Source of the DNA: Tropicibacter oceani
GTDB taxonomy: Bacteria > Pseudomonadota > Alphaproteobacteria > Rhodobacterales > Rhodobacteraceae
Length of the DNA: 64,000 bases
NCBI RefSeq assembly: GCF_029958925.1
Contig: NZ_CP124616.1
Location: 2,294,001-2,358,000 of the forward strand
Direction: 5' to 3'
Positions 36,701 through 46,387 of the stretch are shown piece by piece; within the stretch, counting starts at the first letter, position 1; every line of letters begins with the position of its first letter. Position numbers and translations under genes: made by a program. The notes under the pieces were generated by a model, which did not search any database, was not told the origin of the DNA, and saw nothing but the letters and a program-made list of their open reading frames with translations.

Positions 36701-37706
36701 CATCGAACCCGATGTGTTCAAGCCTTCGGAATACACCGAGGACGGCGTGTCCATGCGTCCCTTTACAGCCGCCGTGCCGGTCACGCCCTTCTTCATGGAT
36801 CTTCCCCTGATGAGCGGCGAAGAGGTCGAACATGCCCCGCACCTTGCCCTGGCCGCCGAGCCATGGCCCGGATCAGTTGCCGTCTACGACGCGCCAGCGG
36901 ATGCGGGATACGCGCTGAACGGGATCATTGCGGCGCAATCGGTCATCGGGGTCACCGAAACGCCGCTGCATGCGGCGGGCGCCGGGCGCATCGACCGGAG
37001 CGCCGGGCTGCGCATCCGGCTGGCCAGCGGGTCGCTGCAGTCGATCTCGGACGAGGCGCTGCTTGCGGGGGCCAACCTGATGGCCATTGGCGATGGTACG
37101 CCGGGCAACTGGGAATTGTTCCAGTTCCGCGAGGCCGAGCTGCTGGGCCAGGACCTGTGGTCGTTGAGCCACCGTTTGCGCGGGCAGGCGGGCAGCGACG
37201 GGATCATGCCCGAAACCTGGCCGGTCGGCTCGATCGTGGTGTTGATGGACGGCACACCGGTGCAGATTGCCCTTGCGGCGGCGCAACGGCGGCTGGAGCG
37301 GCATTTCCGCATCGGTCCCGCGCGCCGGCCCTATGACGATCCGACCTATGTGCACCAGGTCCATGCCTTTGACGGCAACGGGCTGCGCCCCTACCGGCCC
37401 GCGCATCTGACGGTGACCCGTTCGGGCAACGACCTGGCGGTGCGCTGGATCCGCCGGACACGGATCGACGGCGATTCCTGGGACCTGTTCGAAGTGCCAC
37501 TTGGCGAGGAAAACGAAACCTACATCGTGCGCGTCCTGCAAGGCGACACGATCCTGCGCGAAGAACAGACCAGCACGCCCGAATGGACCTATTCGGCGGG
37601 CATGCAGGGCGCCGACGGGGCCGGCGGCCTTGTCACCATCGCGGTGGCGCAGGTTTCGGCGCGCTTTGGTCCGGGGCCCTTTGCAACCCGGGTCCTGGCC
37701 GCATGA
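33771..37706 (+). CDS. GTA g15, tail tip/megatron protein with TIM-barrel-like domain
   Basis: A 1311-residue tip protein. The N-terminus has a hydrophobic Gly/Ala-rich helix (ATILLSAAGAAIGSSIGG). It is followed by baseplate domains (about 60-330) and the GTA TIM-barrel/glycoside-hydrolase-like domain (about 400-780, with SAFCIGSEMRGLTQIRGASG and KLGYAADWTEYFGYHPQDGS). A C-terminal tail-fibre-attachment-like half comes last. It penetrates the recipient envelope. TAATG overlap with g14. Largest gene of the window; the long antisense frame over it is a shadow. Confidence 0.94.
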   Translation: MATILLSAAGAAIGSSIGGSALGLSMTAVGRFIGASLGRALDQRLMGQGSEAVETGKIDRFRITGAGEGAPVTQVYGRMRLGGHVIWATEFKERVKQSGGGGKGTPPQPEVKKYSYSLSLALALCEGEITGVQRVWADGAELPMQDLTMRVYRGTQDQLPDPKIEAVEGTGQVPAYRGTAYVVIEDLQLARFGNRIPQFSFEVTRPELNDATDIPSAVTGVAMIPGTGEYALATEPVYMRYAASSLDLFGAGKGGKRVANVNSPSEEPDFNTSLKQLTDEMPGCKASSLVVSWFGNDLRCGTCEIKPKVEQAEFDAPKMPWSVSGLSRTDADQVPQEADRPVYGGTPTDQSVVQAIRRMTDEGLEVMYYPFILMDQMDGNGLTDPWTGAADQPKLPWRGRITLNAAPGRAGSSDGTAAADAEVAAFVGTVTAADFTIGNGEVSYDGPDEWSYSRFVLHQAALCAAAGGVSAFCIGSEMRGLTQIRGASGFPAVAALQALAAECRTLLGAGVKLGYAADWTEYFGYHPQDGSNDLFFHLDPLWSDANIDFVGIDNYMPLSDWRDEEDHADADWGSIYNLDYLKANIAGGEGYDWYYDGDEGRAAQRREPITDGAHDEPWVWRYKDIRNWWQNLHYERSGGIRADEPTDWLPGSKPIWFTELGCAAVDKGTNQPNKFVDPKSSESSLPYYSNGLRDELIQRQYIRAMHDYWGQAQNNPTSELYGGPMIDMTRAFVWAWDARPYPWFPGNDTLWSDGPNYRQGHWLNGRVSGRGLDSVVREICARSGLTRIDTSALHGFVRGYVVPNVGDARQALQPLMLAYGFDAIERDGVVVFRMRDGAQPVDIALDDLAISEDVEGDLMETRASEVEMAGRVRVGFVLADADHQVSTEETVLPDEQTHAVAETELPLTLTRAEGRQTAERWLAEARVSRDTMRFALPPSKLRLGAGDVVRLPAKSGPVLARIDRVDVMDRQIIDAVRIEPDVFKPSEYTEDGVSMRPFTAAVPVTPFFMDLPLMSGEEVEHAPHLALAAEPWPGSVAVYDAPADAGYALNGIIAAQSVIGVTETPLHAAGAGRIDRSAGLRIRLASGSLQSISDEALLAGANLMAIGDGTPGNWELFQFREAELLGQDLWSLSHRLRGQAGSDGIMPETWPVGSIVVLMDGTPVQIALAAAQRRLERHFRIGPARRPYDDPTYVHQVHAFDGNGLRPYRPAHLTVTRSGNDLAVRWIRRTRIDGDSWDLFEVPLGEENETYIVRVLQGDTILREEQTSTPEWTYSAGMQGADGAGGLVTIAVAQVSARFGPGPFATRVLAA

Positions 37707-37993
37707 GACCGGTCTTGCCGGGGGACGTCAGCGCGGCGGCGCGGGCACTGCTTGCGGTGCCCGCCTCGGCGCGGGGCGGGCTGGCGCGGCGGCTGGTCCT
37801 GCAGGCCGATGCCGCCGACCGCTATCGCCGCCGCCTTGGCAAGGCGCATCCTTTCTGGGGCAATGGCACGCTGATGGCGGCGGCCCTTGGGCGGGGTGCT
37901 GCGCGCGATGAACCGCGGCTGGACGATCCCGACTATGCCGAATGCTTCATCGCGGTCCTGAATGCCCTTTTGGACCGGCGCCAGCCGGTCTGA
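37703..37993 (+). CDS. Small conserved protein at the end of the GTA operon
   Basis: A 96-residue protein, MRPVLPGDVSAAARALLAVP..., helical and Arg/Ala-rich, with HPFWGNGTLMAAALGRGA and DDPDYAECFIAVLNALLDRR segments. It overlaps the g15 stop by ATGA, so it is translated with the GTA genes. I recall similar small proteins next to GTA clusters in Rhodobacterales, but know of no function. A 10-bp hairpin overlaps its stop codon. Confidence 0.8.
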   Translation: MRPVLPGDVSAAARALLAVPASARGGLARRLVLQADAADRYRRRLGKAHPFWGNGTLMAAALGRGAARDEPRLDDPDYAECFIAVLNALLDRRQPV

Positions 37994-38002
37994 CCGGCTG
38001 GC
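37980..38002 (+). terminator. Hairpin at the end of the GTA operon
   Basis: GCCAGCCGGT-CTG-ACCGGCTGGC is a perfect 10-bp stem spanning the stop codon of the last gene. There is no T-run, so it is more likely a 3'-end stabiliser or Rho-associated end than a classic intrinsic terminator. Confidence 0.4.
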
Positions 38003-38033
38003 CGCGCGATCCGCGATTTACCCCATCACCGAT

Positions 38034-38061
38034 TTGCGTTTTTCACCAAAGGGACTATCTG
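38034..38061 (+). promoter_or_regulatory. Possible promoter of cysE
   Basis: TTGCGT, 16 nt, TATCTG; weak match but the sequence is locally AT-rich and lies 31 nt before the cysE start. AAGGAGAGACAAG then provides a strong ribosome-binding site. Confidence 0.3.
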
Positions 38062-38091
38062 CTATCCTGAGCCCGACGAAGGAGAGACAAG

Positions 38092-38907
38092 ATGGCTGAA
38101 ACGCGCACAAAACTGGCCGAGGTCGATCCGGTCTGGGCCCGCATCGTCCGCGAAGCCGAAGAGGCCGTGGATGCCGAACCGCTGCTTGGCGGGATGGTGC
38201 ATTATTCGATCCTGCATTACCCGACGCTGGAACAGGCGCTGGGCTATCGCATCTCGCTCAAGTTGGCCAATGGCGAGATGTCGGAACAGATCCTGCGTGA
38301 AATCTGTGACGAGGCCTACAAGGCCGAACCGGACCTGACCGCCGCCGCCCGCGCCGATATCGTCGCGGTGCATGACCGCGATCCGGCCTGCCACCGCTAT
38401 CTTCAGCCGCTGCTGTTCTTCAAGGGGTTCCAGGCCATCCAGGCCTACCGCGTCGGCCATTGGCTGTGGCGGCAGGGACGCCGCGACATGGCTTATTTCT
38501 TCCAGATGCGCTGTTCAGAGGTGTTTGGCATCGACATTCACCCGGCGGCGCGCATCGGGCGCGGCATCATGATCGACCACGCCCATTCCATCGTCATCGG
38601 CGAGACGGCCGTGGTGGGTGACAACGTGTCGATGCTGCATTCGGTGACGCTGGGCGGCACCGGCAAGGAAGAAGAGGACCGCCACCCCAAGATCGGCAAT
38701 GGCGTTCTGATCGGGGCCGGGGCCAAGGTGCTGGGCAACATCAAGATCGGCGATTGCAGCCGGATCGCCGCGGGCTCGGTGGTGCTGGACCCGGTGCCAG
38801 AGTGCACGACCGTCGCCGGAGTGCCCGCGAAGATCGTCGGCAAGGCGGGCTGCGCCCAGCCGTCGATCAGCATGGACCATCTGCTGCGGGACGCGGACAA
38901 GGTTTGA
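38092..38907 (+). CDS. cysE: Serine O-acetyltransferase
   Basis: Makes O-acetylserine, the first step of cysteine synthesis. It has 271 residues: N-terminal helical domain (WARIVREAEEAVDAEPLLGG, HYPTLEQALGYRISLKLA) and a left-handed beta-helix of hexapeptide repeats (GIDIHPAARIGRGIMIDH, GETAVVGDNVSMLHSVTLGG) with the catalytic His in IDHAHS. It directly follows the GTA cluster, a synteny I recall from other Rhodobacterales. In R. capsulatus loss of a cysE gene was reported, as I recall, to reduce GTA-mediated transfer. Confidence 0.96.
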   Translation: MAETRTKLAEVDPVWARIVREAEEAVDAEPLLGGMVHYSILHYPTLEQALGYRISLKLANGEMSEQILREICDEAYKAEPDLTAAARADIVAVHDRDPACHRYLQPLLFFKGFQAIQAYRVGHWLWRQGRRDMAYFFQMRCSEVFGIDIHPAARIGRGIMIDHAHSIVIGETAVVGDNVSMLHSVTLGGTGKEEEDRHPKIGNGVLIGAGAKVLGNIKIGDCSRIAAGSVVLDPVPECTTVAGVPAKIVGKAGCAQPSISMDHLLRDADKV

Positions 38908-38935
38908 CCTTGGCGAAAACGCTGCAAGGGATCGC

Positions 38936-38984
38936 GGACCGAAGTCTTTGAAAGACTTCGGTCCGATTTCTTTTTGAAGAAATC
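38936..38984. terminator. Bidirectional terminator between cysE and pdhC
   Basis: A perfect 14-bp stem (GGACCGAAGTCTTT with AAAGACTTCGGTCC) is followed by a second hairpin (GATTTCTT-TTTG-AAGAAATC) supplying T-runs on both strands. It separates the convergent cysE and pdhC genes. Confidence 0.8.
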
Positions 38985-38991
38985 GGTTCCG

Positions 38992-40284
38992 TCAGGCCAG
39001 CATGGCCATCGGGTTTTCCAGGTTGTCCTTGATGGCGGTCAGCAGCTCGGCCCCGAGGGCACCGTCGATGACGCGGTGATCGACGGAAAGGGTCACGGAC
39101 ATGACCGTGGCCACTTCGAGTTGATCGTTTGCGCCGACCACCGGCTTCTTCACCCCCGCACCGACCGCGAGGATCGCGCCATGCGGCGGGTTGATGACAG
39201 CGTCGAAATTGTCGATCCCGAACATGCCAAGGTTGGAAATGGCAAAGCTGCCGCCCTGGTATTCATGCGGGGCGAGTTTGCGGGATTTGGCGCGGGCCGC
39301 CAGGTCTTTCATTTCCGCCGAGAGCGCGGAAAGGCTTTTGTTTTCAGCGTCCTTCAGGACAGGCGTGAACAGCCCGCCGTCGATGGCAACGGCGACGGCC
39401 ACGTCTGATGGCGTCAGTTGCAAAATGCGATCCCCGGCCCAGACGGCATTGGCGGCGGGCACCTGCTGCAGCGCCAGGGCGCAGGCCTTGATGATGAAAT
39501 CATTGACCGACAGTTTGACGCCGCGCGCCTCGAGCTGCTTGTTCAGCTGGCCTCGGAAGGACAGCAGCGCATCCAGCCGGATGTCGCGGCGCAGGTAGAA
39601 ATGCGGGATGGTCTGCTTGGCCTCGGTCAGGCGGGCGGCAATGGTCTTGCGCATGCCATCCAGCGGGATCTCGCGATAATCGCGGTCCTGGTACATGGCT
39701 GCAATCGCGCCGGACGAGACTTTGGGAGCGGCAGGGGCAACTGTAGCCGGAGCCATAACGGCGGCAGGCTGCGACGCAGCGGCGGGCATGGTCGCGCCCT
39801 CGACGTCGGCCTTCACGATCCGTCCGCGCGGACCGGACCCGGTGATCTGGCTCAGGTCCAGCCCTTTGTCGGCGGCGATGCGGCGCGCGAGGGGGGAGGC
39901 AAAGACCCGGTCACCGTCCCTTGTGAGGGCAGAGGGGGCGGCCTTCTCGGGGGCCCTTTGCGGGGCCGCCTCGGCGGCCGCTGTTGCCTGCGCCGCGGGC
40001 GCGGTGGCAACGGGCGCGGCGCTGATGTCGCTGGCGCTTTCGCCATCCTCGAGCAGGACGGCGATGGGGGTGTTGACCTTGACGCCCTCGCTGCCCTCGG
40101 CAATCAGGATCTTGCCGATCACCCCTTCGTCGACCGCTTCGAATTCCATCGTTGCCTTGTCGGTCTCGATCTCGGCGATCACATCGCCCGATTGCACGCT
40201 GTCGCCCTCCTTCACCAGCCATTTGGCAAGGGTACCTTCCTCCATCGTGGGGGACAGGGCGGGCATGAGGATTTCGATGGGCAT
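38992..40284 (-). CDS. pdhC: Pyruvate dehydrogenase E2 (dihydrolipoyl acetyltransferase)
   Basis: Core of the pyruvate dehydrogenase complex; transfers acetyl from lipoyl to CoA. It has 430 residues: one lipoyl domain (1-78, lipoyl-Lys43 in [10 protein letters not shown]), Ala/Pro linker, E1/E3-binding domain (about 127-163, [17 protein letters not shown]), linker, then the catalytic domain (about 200-430) with the VDHRVIDGA active-site histidine motif. Last gene of the pdh operon. Its first 110 codons closely resemble those of pdhB. Confidence 0.95.
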   Translation of the reverse strand: MPIEILMPALSPTMEEGTLAKWLVKEGDSVQSGDVIAEIETDKATMEFEAVDEGVIGKILIAEGSEGVKVNTPIAVLLEDGESASDISAAPVATAPAAQATAAAEAAPQRAPEKAAPSALTRDGDRVFASPLARRIAADKGLDLSQITGSGPRGRIVKADVEGATMPAAASQPAAVMAPATVAPAAPKVSSGAIAAMYQDRDYREIPLDGMRKTIAARLTEAKQTIPHFYLRRDIRLDALLSFRGQLNKQLEARGVKLSVNDFIIKACALALQQVPAANAVWAGDRILQLTPSDVAVAVAIDGGLFTPVLKDAENKSLSALSAEMKDLAARAKSRKLAPHEYQGGSFAISNLGMFGIDNFDAVINPPHGAILAVGAGVKKPVVGANDQLEVATVMSVTLSVDHRVIDGALGAELLTAIKDNLENPMAMLA

Positions 40285-40285
40285 G

Positions 40286-40534
40286 TCAGTGCTCCTCGAT
40301 CAGGGTGAGGATGTCATAGGGCGCGCGCGGGGTCTTGCCCTGCGCCAGATCGGTGACGGCGCTGGCCAGCCTGGCGCGATGCGCGGCGATCCATTCATAA
40401 GCCTCCTGATGCGAGGGCCGCGCGCCGGGGCGCAGGCCTTCGATCAGGCATTCGGGGACATAGGCGCGGCCCGCATCGGTTTCGATGCGATAGGCTTCGC
40501 GCGCCGCGTCCCGGCCCTGGACCGCGACGCTCAT
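40286..40534 (-). CDS. Small conserved protein inside the pdh operon
   Basis: An 82-residue soluble protein, [20 protein letters not shown]... with a helical C-terminal part ([20 protein letters not shown]). No family recognised. The ATG overlaps the pdhB stop by ATGA and its stop is two bases from the pdhC start, so it is fully embedded in the operon. It may belong to the complex or simply be carried along. Confidence 0.7.
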   Translation of the reverse strand: MSVAVQGRDAAREAYRIETDAGRAYVPECLIEGLRPGARPSHQEAYEWIAAHRARLASAVTDLAQGKTPRAPYDILTLIEEH

Positions 40535-41904
40535 CGGTAGGTGACCTGTTTCACCGCCTCGATCACCTCGGCCGTGGTCACCAGCGCGTGTTTTTCGAGG
40601 TTGGCGGCATAGGGCATGGGCACGTCCTTGCCGGTGCAGTTGATCACCGGCGCGTCGAGATAGTCAAAGGCCTGTTGCATCAGCACCGCCGAAATGTGGT
40701 TGCCGATGGCGCCCACCGGAAAGCCCTCTTCGATGGTCACGCAGCGGTTGGTTTTCCGGACCGAGGCGATGACGGTTTCGGTGTCCATGGGGCGCAGGGT
40801 GCGCAGGTCGATGACTTCGGCGCTGATGCCCTCTTCGGCCAGTTTATCAGCGGCTTCGAGCGCATAGGACATCCCGATGCCAAAGCTGACAAGGGTCACA
40901 TCCGTGCCCTCCCGCCAGATCCGGGCCTTGCCGAAAGGCACGGTGTAATCGTCCAGCACAGGCACGTCGAAGCTGCGCCCATAGAGGATTTCGTTTTCGA
41001 GAAAGATCACCGGGTTCGGATCGCGAATGGCCGATTTCAGCAGGCCCTTGGCGTCCGAGGCCGAATAAGGCATGGCGACCTTGAGCCCCGGAATATGCGC
41101 ATACCAGGCGGCATAGTCCTGGCTGTGCTGGGCGCCGACACGGGCCGCCGCGCCATTGGGGCCGCGGAAGACGATGGGGCAACCCATCTGCCCGCCGGAC
41201 ATATACAGCGTCTTGGCCGCCGAGTTGATGATCTGGTCGATCGCCTGCATGGCAAAGTTGAAGGTCATGAATTCGACGATGGGGCGCAGGCCACCAAAGG
41301 CCGCGCCGACGCCGATGCCGGCAAAGCCGTGTTCGGTGATCGGCGTGTCGATGACCCGCTTGGCGCCAAAATCATCCAGAAGACCCTGGCTGATCTTGTA
41401 GGCGCCCTGGTATTCGCCGACCTCTTCGCCCATCAGGAACACGCTGTCGTCGGCGCGCATTTCTTCGGCCATGGCGTCGCGCAGGGCCTCGCGGACGGTC
41501 TGTTTCCTGGTCTTGGTGCCTGCGGGCCAAGGCGCCTCTGCCTTTGCCGTGGCGGGGGCGGCGCCCTTCTCGGGGCCCCGTGCCGGGGCCGCCTCGGCGG
41601 CCGCTGTGGCCTGCGCCGAGGGCGCGGTGGCCACGGGCGCGGCGATGGCATCGGCGCTTTCGCCTTCGTCCAGCAGGACGGCGATGGGGGTGTTCACCTT
41701 GACGTCTGCGGTGCCCTCGGCGATCAGCAGCTTGCCGATCACCCCGTCATCCACCGCTTCGAACTCCATCGTGGCCTTGTCGGTTTCGATCTCGGCAAGG
41801 ATGTCGCCGGACTGGACGCTGTCGCCCTCCTTGACCAGCCATTTGGCCAGCGTGCCTTCCTCCATCGTCGGGGAAAGGGCGGGCATGAGGATTTCAATTG
41901 CCAT
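40531..41904 (-). CDS. pdhB: Pyruvate dehydrogenase E1 beta subunit with lipoyl domain
   Basis: Beta half of the thiamine-dependent E1. It has 457 residues, longer than usual because of an N-terminal lipoyl domain (1-78, Lys43) plus Ala/Pro linker before the catalytic part (about 135-457, [40 protein letters not shown]). Such a lipoyl-bearing E1-beta is known from other alphaproteobacteria. ATG 41904 shares one base with the stop of the upstream VOC gene. Confidence 0.95.
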   Translation of the reverse strand: MAIEILMPALSPTMEEGTLAKWLVKEGDSVQSGDILAEIETDKATMEFEAVDDGVIGKLLIAEGTADVKVNTPIAVLLDEGESADAIAAPVATAPSAQATAAAEAAPARGPEKGAAPATAKAEAPWPAGTKTRKQTVREALRDAMAEEMRADDSVFLMGEEVGEYQGAYKISQGLLDDFGAKRVIDTPITEHGFAGIGVGAAFGGLRPIVEFMTFNFAMQAIDQIINSAAKTLYMSGGQMGCPIVFRGPNGAAARVGAQHSQDYAAWYAHIPGLKVAMPYSASDAKGLLKSAIRDPNPVIFLENEILYGRSFDVPVLDDYTVPFGKARIWREGTDVTLVSFGIGMSYALEAADKLAEEGISAEVIDLRTLRPMDTETVIASVRKTNRCVTIEEGFPVGAIGNHISAVLMQQAFDYLDAPVINCTGKDVPMPYAANLEKHALVTTAEVIEAVKQVTYR

Positions 41905-42296
41905 TACACGTCTCCTCCGGCGGTGGGTGTGATCATGCCGACAATGTTGCCCTGGCCGTCTTCGACACAGGCGCACCGGCCAATGCCGGGAAAGTCCGTG
42001 GGCGGCAGGGCTTCGGCGCCGCCATTGGCCAGGGCCCAGGCGTAACGCTCGTCGCAGTCGGCTACCTCGAAGGTCATGGTTCCACCCCGAACCGGCGATC
42101 CGGCGGCGGGGGCCTTGCCCATGCGGGTCATTAATGCCGCGGTCAGGCCGTGATCGCCGCCAAAACCAGGGCCTTCGATCAGGAAATACTCGATGTCGTC
42201 GCCGGCGGGCATGGCGCTGAAATTCCAGCCAAAAAGGCCGGTGTAAAAGGTTCTCGCGGCGCTCACGTCCGATGCGTGGATCTCGAAATGCGGCAT
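41904..42296 (-). CDS. VOC (glyoxalase/bleomycin-resistance) superfamily protein
   Basis: A 130-residue vicinal-oxygen-chelate protein with two beta-alpha-beta modules: [20 protein letters not shown] at the N-terminus and [20 protein letters not shown] later, ending [17 protein letters not shown]. Metal-ligand positions include His3 or His7 and glutamates near the ends. Substrate is unknown. It lies between pdhA and pdhB with one-base overlaps on both sides (TGATG and TAATG), so it is co-translated with the dehydrogenase subunits. Confidence 0.88.
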   Translation of the reverse strand: MPHFEIHASDVSAARTFYTGLFGWNFSAMPAGDDIEYFLIEGPGFGGDHGLTAALMTRMGKAPAAGSPVRGGTMTFEVADCDERYAWALANGGAEALPPTDFPGIGRCACVEDGQGNIVGMITPTAGGDV

Positions 42297-43333
42297 CACT
42301 CGGCCTCTTCCATTTGCGCTGCGCCTTCGCCGCTCAGGGGCGCCTCGGCATAAATATCGGTCCAAAGCTCGCCCAGGGCCGGTTCCGGGCTGGTGCGGGC
42401 GAATTCGGCTGACTCGTTCACGATCTTCTTGATCTCCTTGTCGATCGCCTTCAGATCGTCCTCAGAGGCATGTTTGCCCTGCAACAGCATGTCGCGCACA
42501 TGGTCGATGGGATCGCGTTCCTCGCGCATTTTCTGCACTTCTTCGCGGGTGCGGTATTTCGCCGGGTCCGACATGGAATGGCCGCGATAGCGGTAGGTCT
42601 TGATTTCAAGGATATAGGGGCCCTTGCCCGAACGGCAGTGCGCCACCGCCTTTTCCCCGGCCGCCTTGACCGCCAGCACATCCATGCCGTCGACGACCTC
42701 GCCCTTGATGCCAAAGGCCGCGCCGCGGGTATAAAGCTCGGGCGTGGAGGTGGACCGTTTCTGCGAGGTGCCCATGGCGTACTGGTTGTTTTCAATGACG
42801 AAAATCACCGGCAGGTCCCAGAGCGCGGCCATGTTGAAGGTCTCGTAGATCTGGCCTTGGTTGGCGGCGCCATCGCCGAAATAGGTAAAGGTGACGCGGC
42901 CGTTGCCCTTGTATTTATCGGCAAAGGCGAGGCCTGCGCCCAAAGGCACCTGCGCGCCGACAATGCCGTGACCGCCGTAGAAATGTTTTTCCCGGCTGAA
43001 CATGTGCATCGAGCCGCCCTTGCCCTTGGAGTACCCCCCCTCGCGCCCGGTCAGTTCGGCCATGACGCCATTGGGGTCCATGCCGCAGGCCAGCATGTGG
43101 CCGTGATCGCGGTAGGATGTGATGCGCTTGTCGCCCTCTTCGGCGGCGGCTTCCAGACCGACGACAACGGCCTCTTGCCCGATATAAAGGTGACAGAAGC
43201 CGCCGATCAGGCCCATGCCGTAAAGCTGGCCTGCCTTTTCCTCGAACCGGCGGATCAGCAGCATGTCGCGGTAATAGGCCAAAAGCTCCTCTGCCGAAAC
43301 ATTGGGCTGGGCCGTGGTCTTGCGGGCCGCCAT
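42296..43333 (-). CDS. pdhA: Pyruvate dehydrogenase E1 alpha subunit
   Basis: Thiamine-diphosphate-binding alpha half of E1, which decarboxylates pyruvate. It has 345 residues. The ThDP motif runs from GDGAANQG (153-160) to ENN (181-183). The [15 protein letters not shown] and the phosphorylation-loop-like [11 protein letters not shown] regions are present. First gene of the pdhA-VOC-pdhB-orf82-pdhC operon. ATG 43333 follows GGAGGAGA. Confidence 0.96.
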   Translation of the reverse strand: MAARKTTAQPNVSAEELLAYYRDMLLIRRFEEKAGQLYGMGLIGGFCHLYIGQEAVVVGLEAAAEEGDKRITSYRDHGHMLACGMDPNGVMAELTGREGGYSKGKGGSMHMFSREKHFYGGHGIVGAQVPLGAGLAFADKYKGNGRVTFTYFGDGAANQGQIYETFNMAALWDLPVIFVIENNQYAMGTSQKRSTSTPELYTRGAAFGIKGEVVDGMDVLAVKAAGEKAVAHCRSGKGPYILEIKTYRYRGHSMSDPAKYRTREEVQKMREERDPIDHVRDMLLQGKHASEDDLKAIDKEIKKIVNESAEFARTSPEPALGELWTDIYAEAPLSGEGAAQMEEAE

Positions 43334-43454
43334 GGCGTCTCCTCCCCAGGATATCGTTTAGCGTTGAACGGTTTTCCAAAGGGTAGCGGCGCAGTCAGGG
43401 CGAGTAAAGCCTTTGCGCAAGGGGCGTCACAGCGGGCAGGGCGCCCCGGCAGGC

Positions 43455-43757
43455 TCAGTTGACGACGATTTCATCCATCCGGACAACGCCCAGGATGTCG
43501 CGCGCCTGCTGGTCCAGCAGGTCAAGGTCCAGGTATTCGTCGGACAGGCGCCGCGTCAGGTTTTCCATGCGCGCGACCTCTTCGTTCAGATGGTCCAGCT
43601 CGCCTTTCAGCTCGTGCGCCTCGACGACGACCTCGGCCCGGCGGAACAGGCCGTAATCGCCCTGCACGGCGGCAAAGGTGAAATAGGCCGTCAGGCTCAG
43701 CGCCACGGCAAAGAAGATAAGCACACCAAGTGAGGGTCGCGCACGACGGTTGGTCAT
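43455..43757 (-). CDS. Septum formation initiator (FtsB/DivIC family)
   Basis: A 100-residue bitopic division protein: short cytoplasmic N-terminus, one transmembrane segment (about 11-30), then a periplasmic coiled coil (about 40-78, VEAHELKGELDHLNEEVARM) ending with DQQARDILGVVRMDEIV. FtsB bridges FtsL and FtsQ in the divisome. ATG 43757 (MTNRRARPS) is chosen; the open frame upstream is not coding. Confidence 0.88.
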   Translation of the reverse strand: MTNRRARPSLGVLIFFAVALSLTAYFTFAAVQGDYGLFRRAEVVVEAHELKGELDHLNEEVARMENLTRRLSDEYLDLDLLDQQARDILGVVRMDEIVVN

Positions 43758-43970
43758 CGGGAAAAGGTTGCCTGATCTGAAGTTGCTCTGCCTTGTGCCC
43801 CCTCTTGAACCGGGGGGCTGCGGCAAGGATGACACGCAGGTCGCAAGGGGAAAAGAGGGCGATTCGCGCCACCGGCGAATCCCGGCCGGACCGTTGCATT
43901 CCTGCCGATTCGCGGCCGGTGCGGCGGCATCGCCTCTGGCGTGAAATCCACGCCACGGTAGATTGGGCGC

Positions 43971-44972
43971 ATGAGTCGCCTGATGCTGTCCCTCGTCCTG
44001 ATCCTGACCCTGTCGGCCTGCGCCGCACGGGGGGTGATCGGCATAATCCCCGGCGCCACGCTGCCCGGCGCGGTGGTCCAGCCGGTGTTCGTCGCCACCA
44101 ACCGCAACCCTGCCACCGGCGAGGACGGCTATCTCTTTCAGCAGCGCTTTGGCGAATCCCGCGACCCCTCGCTGCGCTATGTCCGGCTCGATGTCTCGAT
44201 CCCGCCGGTGCACCGCACGGGCCAGATCGAATGGCCAGCCCCCGAACGGCCCGACCTGGCCAAGCATTTCATCGTCAGCGCCGAACACCAGTTCGACGGC
44301 CCGCAGGATTTCCTCGCCGGCCTTGAAAAGGCCCGCCCTGACGGACCGCGCGAAGTGGTGGTCTTCGTGCACGGCTACAACGTGAACAACGCCGAGGCGG
44401 TCTATCGCCTGGCCCAGATCGCCCATGACTTCGAAGCAAAGGTGCCGGTGATCGCCTATTCCTGGCCCTCGGCGGGCAGCCCGCGCGGCTATGTCTACGA
44501 CCGCGACAGCGTGATCTTCTCGCGCGACGGGCTGGAAATCCTGCTGACCGAATTGACCCGCGACAACCGCGTGCTGATCGTGGCCCACTCCATGGGCAGC
44601 CAGCTTGTCATGGAAACGCTGCGCCAGATGTCGATTTCAGGGCGGGGCGCGGTGATCGAACGGCTGTCAGGCGTCGCGCTGATCAGCCCGGACATCGACG
44701 AAGACGTCTTCATCCAGCAATCGCGGCGCATCACGCCCTTTCCGCAACCCTTCATGCTGCTGGTCTCGGCGCGTGACCGCATGCTCGACATCGCGGCTTT
44801 CCTGACCGGCAAACCGACGCGCCTCGGTTCGATCACAGAACCCGGCCGCCTCGGCGATCTTCCGGTCACGGTGATCGACCTCAGCGATGTTCAGGGCGGC
44901 GATCCATCCGGTCACAGCACCGCCTTCACTGCCCCCGCCGCCATCGCATTGCTGCGCGATCTGGGCGGTTGA
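43971..44972 (+). CDS. Alpha/beta hydrolase lipoprotein (DUF900)
   Basis: A 333-residue lipoprotein with signal peptide and lipobox LSAC (Cys17). DUF900 alpha/beta-hydrolase core: VVFVHGYNVNNAEAVYRLAQ, AYSWPSAGSPRGYVYD and the nucleophile motif AHSMGS. It acts as an esterase-like enzyme of unknown substrate in the envelope. Divergent from ftsB; the 213-nt gap between them shows nothing recognisable. Confidence 0.9.
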   Translation: MSRLMLSLVLILTLSACAARGVIGIIPGATLPGAVVQPVFVATNRNPATGEDGYLFQQRFGESRDPSLRYVRLDVSIPPVHRTGQIEWPAPERPDLAKHFIVSAEHQFDGPQDFLAGLEKARPDGPREVVVFVHGYNVNNAEAVYRLAQIAHDFEAKVPVIAYSWPSAGSPRGYVYDRDSVIFSRDGLEILLTELTRDNRVLIVAHSMGSQLVMETLRQMSISGRGAVIERLSGVALISPDIDEDVFIQQSRRITPFPQPFMLLVSARDRMLDIAAFLTGKPTRLGSITEPGRLGDLPVTVIDLSDVQGGDPSGHSTAFTAPAAIALLRDLGG

Positions 44973-44993
44973 TCCCGGGCCCGGGCGGGCCTG

Positions 44994-45042
44994 GTTTCTT
45001 TGTGCTGCAAATATCCCGGGGGTCTGGGGGCAGAGCCCCCAG
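44994..45042 (-). repeat. Dispersed hairpin/ATATTT element, copy 4
   Basis: On the - strand: GGGGGCTCTGCCCCC, AGACCCCCGGGATATTTGC, then CACAAAGAAA. It lies 12 nt 3' of the pgk stop in the same orientation. Confidence 0.75.
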
Positions 45043-45054
45043 CCGCGCCCGTGA

Positions 45055-46260
<1,206 letters not shown>

Positions 46261-46387
46261 GGTTCTCTCCACTTCGCTTGTTCTTGGCTGTCTGCCCTTT
46301 GTTGCGCAGGTCGTCAACGGCGTCTTGGCTTTCGCGGGTGCGCGCATTAAGTCCTGTGACCAAAGCCAATTCGAATGGGAGTGTACC

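Larger units (their letters stand above)
23553..37706 (+). mobile_element. Complete RcGTA-type gene transfer agent structural cluster
   Basis: Seventeen co-directional genes in the order known for the Rhodobacter capsulatus GTA: g1, g2, g3, g3.5, g4-g10, g10.1, g11-g15. All frames are open and most junctions overlap. No integrase, replication, lysis or repressor genes are present, as expected for a GTA, whose lysis and tail-fibre genes lie elsewhere in the genome. Such particles package random host DNA and deliver it to relatives. Confidence 0.95.

Noticed and set aside
33678-36842. 1054-codon open frame antisense to GTA g15
   Set aside because: High-GC shadow frame; composition is His/Arg/Gly-rich without domains, while g15 on the + strand has clear motifs.
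23396-37993. Ordinary prophage
   Set aside because: No integrase, replication, repressor or lysis genes and gene order equals the RcGTA cluster.
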